A stretch of DNA of 14,930 nucleotides, taken from contig DATAZV010000441.1 of the NCBI GenBank assembly GCA_036271855.1, positions 1 to 14,930 of the forward strand, written 5' to 3'. The notes under the pieces were generated by a model. It did not search any database and was not told the origin of the DNA. It was given only the letters and a program-made list of their open reading frames with translations. This DNA is from JAQGMJ01 sp036271855. Its GTDB lineage: Bacteria > Pseudomonadota > Gammaproteobacteria > Burkholderiales > JAEUOS01. Each line of letters starts with the position of its first letter. The first letter of the stretch is position 1. The position numbers and the translations under genes were made by a program. Of this stretch, positions 6,931-11,940 are shown piece after piece.

Positions 6931-7944
6931 TCAGGCGCGGCGCACCAGTTCTCGGGCGATCATCGCGTGCACGCCCTTGACGTTGTTCACCGTCTGGGTG
7001 ATGCGCAGGTCGACTACGAAGCTGGCGAACTGGTAGGCCTCGTCGCGGCTGATCGAAAGGCGCGCGGCGATCAGGTCGACCATCTGCGACAGGGCCTGCC
7101 GCGCGGCATTGTCGAGGTCGGCGTCCAGGCCCATGGTGATGTAGTGGGTGGGGGACTCGGCGAACGGCAGCTTGGCCTTCAGATCCTTGCGCACGATGAA
7201 ATCGAAGGTGCCCGAAAGCGCGGTCTCGATCGCCGTGCCGCACACTTCGCCGTCGCCCTGGGCGGCGTGGCCGTCGCCGGTGGAAAACAGGGCGCCCGCG
7301 GTCCACACCGGCAGGTAGATGGTGCTGCCGGGAATCAATTCCTTGTTGTCCAGGTTGCCGCCAAACTCGCGCGGCTCCTTCGAATTCTGCCGGCCGTACT
7401 CGGGCCGCGGCGCCACCGCCAGCTGGCCGAAGAACGGGCGGATCGGGATCTCCTGGCCCCAGGGCATGGTCGCGGTGCGCCGCTCGGCGTTGAGTGCAAC
7501 ATGCATGCGGCGGAAATACGGAAACTCGTCCGGCAGGGTGCCCATCAGGGCGCGAAAAATGTTCCAGCCCCAGTTTTGCCGCAGCTGGATGTCGAGAATG
7601 CGCACCTCCAGCACGTCGCCCGGCTCCGCGCCTTCGATGTGGACCGGCCCGGTGAGGATGTGATTGCCGCTGCCTTTGGCCAGCCCCTTGTGCACGGCCA
7701 GGTGGTCGGGCAGCAGGTTGAAGCCGCTGCCTGTCGCTGGCAGGTCTTCCGGATTGCCGGAAACGCAATCGATGGTGACGCGGTCGCCGGAGGCAATGCG
7801 CAGCACCGGCTTGAGCGCAGCATCGAAGAATCCCCAGTGCGCCGTTTCGGGCGAGGTGCCGAGATGATGATGGGTGGCGCCCGCCGCCAGCGGCGGCAGG
7901 TTGGCGGCTTGCGCGATGGCGGGGGATTCGAGCGCCTGGTTCAT
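6931..7944 (-). CDS. Acetamidase/formamidase family amidohydrolase
   Basis: A 337-residue member of the FmdA/AmdA family, which hydrolyses short amides such as formamide or acetamide to the acid plus ammonia. Family hallmarks are HWGFFDAALKPVL near residue 36, the metal-rich core GNLDNKELIPGSTIYLPV, GALFSTGDGHAAQGDGEVCGTAIET, and a C-terminal VNNVKGVHAMIARELV. AAGGAAA about 7-8 nt before the ATG at 7944 supports the start. No signal peptide, so it is cytoplasmic. It lies 81 nt downstream of the deacetylase homologue on the same strand and is probably cotranscribed. A short GCCGG/CCGGC hairpin (7964-7981) in the gap is too weak to call an attenuator. Its neighbours suggest it releases ammonia from an amide intermediate rather than acting on free formamide, which is inference. 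Confidence 0.93.
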   Translation of the reverse strand: MNQALESPAIAQAANLPPLAAGATHHHLGTSPETAHWGFFDAALKPVLRIASGDRVTIDCVSGNPEDLPATGSGFNLLPDHLAVHKGLAKGSGNHILTGPVHIEGAEPGDVLEVRILDIQLRQNWGWNIFRALMGTLPDEFPYFRRMHVALNAERRTATMPWGQEIPIRPFFGQLAVAPRPEYGRQNSKEPREFGGNLDNKELIPGSTIYLPVWTAGALFSTGDGHAAQGDGEVCGTAIETALSGTFDFIVRKDLKAKLPFAESPTHYITMGLDADLDNAARQALSQMVDLIAARLSISRDEAYQFASFVVDLRITQTVNNVKGVHAMIARELVRRA

Positions 7945-8025
7945 GGCGTGTTTCCTTGCGAAAGCCGGTGCGTGCGCCGGCGGAAAAAGGACATAAGCAA
8001 GAAGTGGTGCCAGTTCCTTTTGGGT

Positions 8026-8922
8026 CTAAGGAATAACTCCCGGCGCCATCTTCATGCAGTAATCGGCGATGTCGCCGGCGCGGGTGAACCAGACGCGATC
8101 CGCATGCTTGTGGTTCACGCAATGCGCGATCGCCTGCTTCAGCGGCCGGAAGCGGAACGGCTGGCCGACGATGAAGCCGTGCAGCGACAGCGGGCACACC
8201 AGCGGGCGGACCACGCATTCCTCCAGCATTTCCTCGAACTGGTCGACGATCATGTCGGCGAACTCGCGGCCGGTGTGATCTCGCCCGACCTGGTGGCCGG
8301 CGTCATTCTGCTCAAAAGGGTAAGGCACGGAAAGCAGGGGCCCCGAGCGCGTCTTCATCCAGAACGGCTGATCGTCCGCGGGCCAGTCCAGGTTGTAGGT
8401 GTAGCCGGCCTCCTTCAGCAGGTCGGAGGTGACGTTCGATTCCAGCGCGGCCGGCCCCATCCACCCCTTGGGGCGATAGCCGATGTACTTTTCGATGGTC
8501 GAGCTGACATCCTCGATCAGGCGGCGCTCGTCGGTCTCCCACAAGCCCTTGAGCGCTTCGGCGTTGGTGCGGCCATGGCCGCACACATCGTCGCCGCGCT
8601 GCTTGATGCGCTCGGTGATCTCCGGGTAATGCTCGCAGACTTCGCTGTTGAGCAGGATGGTCGCCGGCAGCTTCAGCTCGTCGAGCATGCGGAACAGGCG
8701 GAAGTTGCCGACGCGGTTGCCGTAGTCGCGCCAGGCCCAGTTGCGCTGGTTTTGCGGGCCGCCGCGATTGGCCGGGTCCATGCCGATGCCGGTGCCGAAG
8801 GCGAAGTGTTCGATGTTCAGCGCGATGTAGAACGCCAGGCGCTTGCCGCCCGGCCAGGCATAGTCCTTGCGAGTTTCGATCGCCGAGTAGTCGTAACGAT
8901 TGTGAAAGGGAAGTGTGAGCAT
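8026..8922 (-). CDS. Polysaccharide deacetylase (NodB/CE4)-fold hydrolase, PuuE/allantoinase-like
   Basis: A 298-residue protein with the NodB barrel: strand 1 YAWPGGKRLAFYIALNIEHF (residues 21-40), FRLFRMLDELKLPATILLNS, GHGRTNAE (115-122), IGYRPKGWMGPA, and the closing SLHGFIVGQPFRF. Classical CE4 deacetylases have a TFDDG motif and an HxxxH metal pair. Here the first is replaced by NIEHF and only His116 of the second is clear, with Asn120 in the place of the second His. That pattern fits the cofactor-poor PuuE-like group acting on ureides and amides rather than on chitin or peptidoglycan. No signal peptide, which also argues for a cytosolic small-molecule hydrolase. The ATG at 8922 is the only Met near the homologous N-terminus, although no clear Shine-Dalgarno precedes it. 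It is upstream of the acetamidase on the same strand and divergent from the substrate-binding protein gene. Confidence 0.88.
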   Translation of the reverse strand: MLTLPFHNRYDYSAIETRKDYAWPGGKRLAFYIALNIEHFAFGTGIGMDPANRGGPQNQRNWAWRDYGNRVGNFRLFRMLDELKLPATILLNSEVCEHYPEITERIKQRGDDVCGHGRTNAEALKGLWETDERRLIEDVSSTIEKYIGYRPKGWMGPAALESNVTSDLLKEAGYTYNLDWPADDQPFWMKTRSGPLLSVPYPFEQNDAGHQVGRDHTGREFADMIVDQFEEMLEECVVRPLVCPLSLHGFIVGQPFRFRPLKQAIAHCVNHKHADRVWFTRAGDIADYCMKMAPGVIP

Positions 8923-9048
8923 GATCAGTGTCGTTGAATGAAGTGTTGGGCGCGGCCATCCGCATGCGGCGCGGCTATTTTGTGTGAGCCGTTTCTGTTT
9001 GTCGATAGCTGCGCACCCTTGTTTCGCAATATTTTTTCCGGAGTCGCG
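8923..9048. promoter_or_regulatory. Divergent intergenic region with a CCGCATGCGG palindrome
   Basis: A 126-bp spacer between the deacetylase homologue (minus) and the substrate-binding protein gene (plus). It holds a perfect 10-bp palindrome, CCGCATGCGG (8960-8969), flanked by direct copies of GCGCGGC (8950-8956 and 8969-8975). It could be an operator for a regulator of both transcripts. The TTGTATACAA motif of the nearby GntR gene is absent. No convincing -35/-10 pair was found. Confidence 0.35.
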
Positions 9049-10095
9049 ATGAAAACGTTCCGCTGGTCTAGCCGTCTCTTTTTTTCGCTGGTGCTCTGTC
9101 TTTGCGGCACACCGGCACTCGCACAGTCGGTTGAACAACCGCAGATCAAGGTGATGCTCGACTGGGCGGTGCAGGGCACGCACGCGCCCTTTTTCGTCGC
9201 CGAGAAAAAAGGCTATTTCAAACAGGAGGGCTTCACCAGTGTGCAGATCGACCGCGGCACCGGCGCCGGCTCGGTGATCAACTCGGTGGCCGCCGGCGCC
9301 TACCAGATCGGCCTGTCCGATCTCTCGGTGATGGTGAAATTCAATGCCATCAACCCGGCCAAGGCGCTCACCGCCTACTACGTCTATTTCGATGAAACGC
9401 CAATCTGCCTGGTCAGCCTGGTGGGAAAGAACCCGATCAGGACCGCCGCCGACCTCAACGGCAAGCGCGTCGCTGCGCCGGCCGGCTCGGCGATCGTCAG
9501 CACCATGCCGATCCTGCTCAAGGCCACCGGCCAGACCAATGCGAAAATCAATTTCATCAACACCTCGCCCGAGCTGATGCCCACCATGCTGCTCAAGGGC
9601 GAGGCCGATGCCATCGGCGGCTTCACCAATTCGATGATCATGGGCATCCGCGCGCTCGGCGTGAAAAGCAGCGAGCTGGCGATCCTCAAGTATTCGGACG
9701 CCGGCATCGACATGTATGGCCTGTCGCTGATGTCTTCGCAAGGCTTCGTGCGCGATAACCCGAAGACCATCGCCGCCTTCAACCGCGCCATCAATCACGC
9801 GATCAAGGACACCATCGCCGACCCCAAGGCAGCGATTGCGATCGTCCGCGAGCGCGACCCGCTGCTCGACGCCGGCGTCGAGCTGGAACGCCTGCAGATC
9901 GCGCTGGCCCAGGTCATCACCAAGCAGACCCGCGCGCACGGCCTGTCGTCGGCGACGCCGGAGCGCCTGAAGCGCACCATCGAAACCGTGGCCGAATCGG
10001 AGACCTTGCCCGCCATGCCCAAGGTCGAGGACATCTATACCGACAAATACCTGCCGCCGGCCAGTGAGCGGGTGATACCGCCGATGGGGCACTGA
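9049..10095 (+). CDS. NMT1/THI5-like ABC transporter substrate-binding protein
   Basis: A 348-residue periplasmic binding protein. Residues 1-25 are a signal peptide (KTFRWSSR, hydrophobic LFFSLVLCLC, then PALA cut before QS). The Cys residues do not form a lipobox. The mature part has the family opening IKVMLDWAVQGTHAPFFVAE (33 on), GYFKQEG, a GTGAGSVINSVAAGAYQIGLSD block, the hinge DLNGKRVAAPAGSA, and a second lobe with LLKGEADAIGGFTN. Relatives bind nitrate, sulfonates, pyrimidine precursors, riboflavin or aromatic acids. The start at 9049 is supported by CGGAG (9038-9042), 6 nt upstream; the open frame continues further left without a better signal. No permease or ATPase gene is nearby, so the transporter partners must be encoded elsewhere. 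It is divergent from the deacetylase/acetamidase pair and probably delivers their substrate. Confidence 0.93.
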   Translation: MKTFRWSSRLFFSLVLCLCGTPALAQSVEQPQIKVMLDWAVQGTHAPFFVAEKKGYFKQEGFTSVQIDRGTGAGSVINSVAAGAYQIGLSDLSVMVKFNAINPAKALTAYYVYFDETPICLVSLVGKNPIRTAADLNGKRVAAPAGSAIVSTMPILLKATGQTNAKINFINTSPELMPTMLLKGEADAIGGFTNSMIMGIRALGVKSSELAILKYSDAGIDMYGLSLMSSQGFVRDNPKTIAAFNRAINHAIKDTIADPKAAIAIVRERDPLLDAGVELERLQIALAQVITKQTRAHGLSSATPERLKRTIETVAESETLPAMPKVEDIYTDKYLPPASERVIPPMGH

Positions 10096-10138
10096 GCGCC
10101 GCGGCGGGGAAGAGCAGCGACGGCATCGCGGCGCCTCA
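10093..10138. terminator. Hairpin between convergent genes, no T-tract
   Basis: GCGCCGCG (10096-10103) pairs perfectly with CGCGGCGC (10127-10134) around a 23-nt loop. The stem can extend through the TGA of the binding-protein gene and the TCA complement of the phosphatase stop, past one bulged C. It sits exactly between two converging transcripts, so a bidirectional stem is plausible. Without a T-run on either side it is not a standard intrinsic terminator. Confidence 0.35.
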
Positions 10139-10744
10139 GGGCCGCAATGCCGTCGCGTTCCACAAGGCGAGCACCGGCACGTTGTCGTGGCGCTGGTCGT
10201 GTGCGAGGATGCCGAGCGAAGCCGTGGCCAGGCTCAGGTGCCGGGCCTCGACCAGCGGCAGCTCGATCCAGCGTGCGCCGATGGCCGCACCGATGTGGCC
10301 GTGGGTGAACAGCGCGATGTTGCCGCTCAAAGTGCGCAGGCGCGCCAGCAGGCGGTCGACCCGTGCCGTCACCTGCGCCGGCATCTCGCCGCCTGGGCAG
10401 CCATCGCGGTAGATGCTCCAATCGGCGCGCCGGCGGCGGATTTCGTCTGTGCGCAGCCCTTCATAGTCGCCGTAGTCCCATTCAGCCAGGTCTTCGCTGA
10501 TCTGCGCCATCGCACCCAGTCCCGCCAGATCGCAGGTCTGCCGCGCGCGCTGGCGCGGGCTGACGAAAACTTGGTCGAAGGTGATCGCCGCCAGCACCGG
10601 GGCCAGTTCGCGGGCCTGCTTCTCGCCGTTTTCGGTGAGTGCGATATCGGTGCGGCCGGTATGCTGGCCTGAGAGCGACCAGGCGGTTTCGCCATGGCGG
10701 ACCAGATGCACGCGCGGCAATACGGGTGCCGGCGATGCGCTCAT
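10136..10744 (-). CDS. Histidine phosphatase, Shb17 (sedoheptulose-1,7-bisphosphatase)-like
   Basis: A 202-residue cytosolic phosphatase of the RHG superfamily. Catalytic motif LVRHGETAW has the nucleophile His17. The second core His is in FTHGHIG (His148). Beyond the generic fold, several segments resemble yeast Shb17: SGQHTGRTDIALT after the RHG motif, SPRQRARQT, EWDYGDYEG, and WSIYRDGCPGGE. Shb17 dephosphorylates sedoheptulose-1,7-bisphosphate in riboneogenesis. GpmB/CobC-type functions are the alternative. The ATG at 10744 overlaps the stop of the aldolase gene in ATGA, with GGAAAC just upstream, so the two are translationally coupled. Aldolases of that fold can make sedoheptulose-bisphosphate from erythrose-4-phosphate and DHAP, so the pairing supports the assignment. 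The substrate is inferred from motif memory, not alignment. Confidence 0.88.
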   Translation of the reverse strand: MSASPAPVLPRVHLVRHGETAWSLSGQHTGRTDIALTENGEKQARELAPVLAAITFDQVFVSPRQRARQTCDLAGLGAMAQISEDLAEWDYGDYEGLRTDEIRRRRADWSIYRDGCPGGEMPAQVTARVDRLLARLRTLSGNIALFTHGHIGAAIGARWIELPLVEARHLSLATASLGILAHDQRHDNVPVLALWNATALRP

Positions 10745-11763
10745 GCCGTTTCCATCGCCGCGCTGTATTCGCCGCGGCGCGCGGCGCGATTGCAGGCGGC
10801 GCGATGCACCAGCGCTTTCTGCGCCGCCGCCACGTTGGCCTCCTGGCCGCGCCAGATCTCCATCGCCGGTTGCTGGATCGCGCGGGCAAAGGAAAAAGTC
10901 AGCGCCCAAGGCAGCCTGCCGCTGAAATCCACGTGCATTGCATTCAGGTGCGCGGAGGCGAGCTGCGCCGACTGGCCACCGGAAAGAAAGGCGACGCCTG
11001 GCACCGCGGCGGGAACCGTGCGCAGCAGGCATCGCACCGTGGCGGCGGCGACTTGCGCCACCGCCGCCTGCTCCGGGCAATCCAGCGCGGAGAGCACCAT
11101 GTTGGGCTTGAGCAGCATGCCTTCGAGCAGCACGCCCTGGCCGTGCAGTTGGCGAAACACCGTGTGCAAGGTCCGTTCCGTCACCTCGGCGCATTGCGCC
11201 AGCGTGTGCCTGCCGTCCATCAGCACCTCGGGTTCGACGATCGGCACCAGCCCCGCTTCCTGGCACAGGGCGGCGTAGCGGGCGAGGGCATGGGCATTGG
11301 CTTCGATACAGGCGTGGCTGGGAATGCCGTCGCCGATGGTGATCACCGCGCGCCACTTGGCGAAACGCGCTCCCATGGCACTGTATTCCTTGAGGCGCTC
11401 GCGCAAGCCGTCCAGGCCCTCGGTGACCTTTTCGCCCGGGTGATTCGCCAGTTCCCTGGCGCCGGCATCGAGCTTGATGCCGGGGATGATGCCGGCCGCA
11501 ACCAGTGCGTCGGCGAAAGGCGTGCCGTCCCTTTTTTGCTGGCGGATGGTTTCGTCATACAGAATCGCGCCGCTGATGCTCATACCTAGCCCGGGCGCGG
11601 TGACGATCATTTCACGGTAGGCCTGGCGCATTTCCACGGTCTGGGGGATACCCAGTTCGGCGAAGCGCTTGTTGCAGGTTGGATTGCTCTCATCCATCGC
11701 CAGCAAACCCTTGTCGCCGGCCATCAGGGTACTGGCAGTTTGCATCAATTCTTGCGCGTTCAT
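10741..11763 (-). CDS. Class I fructose-bisphosphate aldolase
   Basis: A 340-residue Schiff-base aldolase interconverting fructose-1,6-bisphosphate with DHAP and glyceraldehyde-3-phosphate, and in principle sedoheptulose-1,7-bisphosphate with DHAP and erythrose-4-phosphate. The class I signature LLEGMLLKPNM is present with Schiff-base Lys219. Other landmarks are GLLAMDESNPTCNKRF near residue 19, GARFAKWRAVI, VPIVEPEVLMDG, and LSGGQS. Length matches animal/plant-type class I enzymes, not the DhnA type of E. coli FbaB. GGAG lies about 7 nt before the ATG at 11763. The C-terminus (RRGEYSAAMETA) lacks the terminal Tyr of the muscle enzyme. It is the first gene of a two-gene unit with the Shb17-like phosphatase. 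A 177-bp spacer separates it from the divergent TPR-CHAT gene, and no clear promoter hexamers were found there. Confidence 0.96.
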   Translation of the reverse strand: MNAQELMQTASTLMAGDKGLLAMDESNPTCNKRFAELGIPQTVEMRQAYREMIVTAPGLGMSISGAILYDETIRQQKRDGTPFADALVAAGIIPGIKLDAGARELANHPGEKVTEGLDGLRERLKEYSAMGARFAKWRAVITIGDGIPSHACIEANAHALARYAALCQEAGLVPIVEPEVLMDGRHTLAQCAEVTERTLHTVFRQLHGQGVLLEGMLLKPNMVLSALDCPEQAAVAQVAAATVRCLLRTVPAAVPGVAFLSGGQSAQLASAHLNAMHVDFSGRLPWALTFSFARAIQQPAMEIWRGQEANVAAAQKALVHRAACNRAARRGEYSAAMETA

Positions 11764-11940
11764 CAGCGGCTCCGGTCCCAAAGTGTGCATATTAGGACAG
11801 ACGGGCCGCCATAATCGTTCCGTGCCTGATGGTGCCGTGCAGCGCAGGCCTGCGTGGCCAAATGAAGCGCCGGGCAATTGCATTGCGTCCAGGCGCGAAG
11901 CAGTGCATATTCTGCGCAAGCCAACCAACGTGCATAAGCC

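Noticed and set aside
7964..7981. Attenuator between deacetylase and amidase genes
   Set aside because: The GCCGG/CCGGC stem is only 5 bp and lacks a U-run in the direction of transcription.
6155..8218. Minus-strand frame of 687 codons spanning the GntR, amidase and deacetylase genes
   Set aside because: Out of frame with the well-supported amidase and deacetylase genes; the translation is low-complexity Arg/Ala/Pro/His with no motifs.
6907..8937. Plus-strand frame of 676 codons
   Set aside because: A mirror of the amidase and deacetylase reading frames on the other strand; no recognisable protein family.
8923..10092. N-terminal extension of the deacetylase frame to 688 codons
   Set aside because: The extra part is antisense to the substrate-binding protein, and homology starts only at the ATG at 8922.
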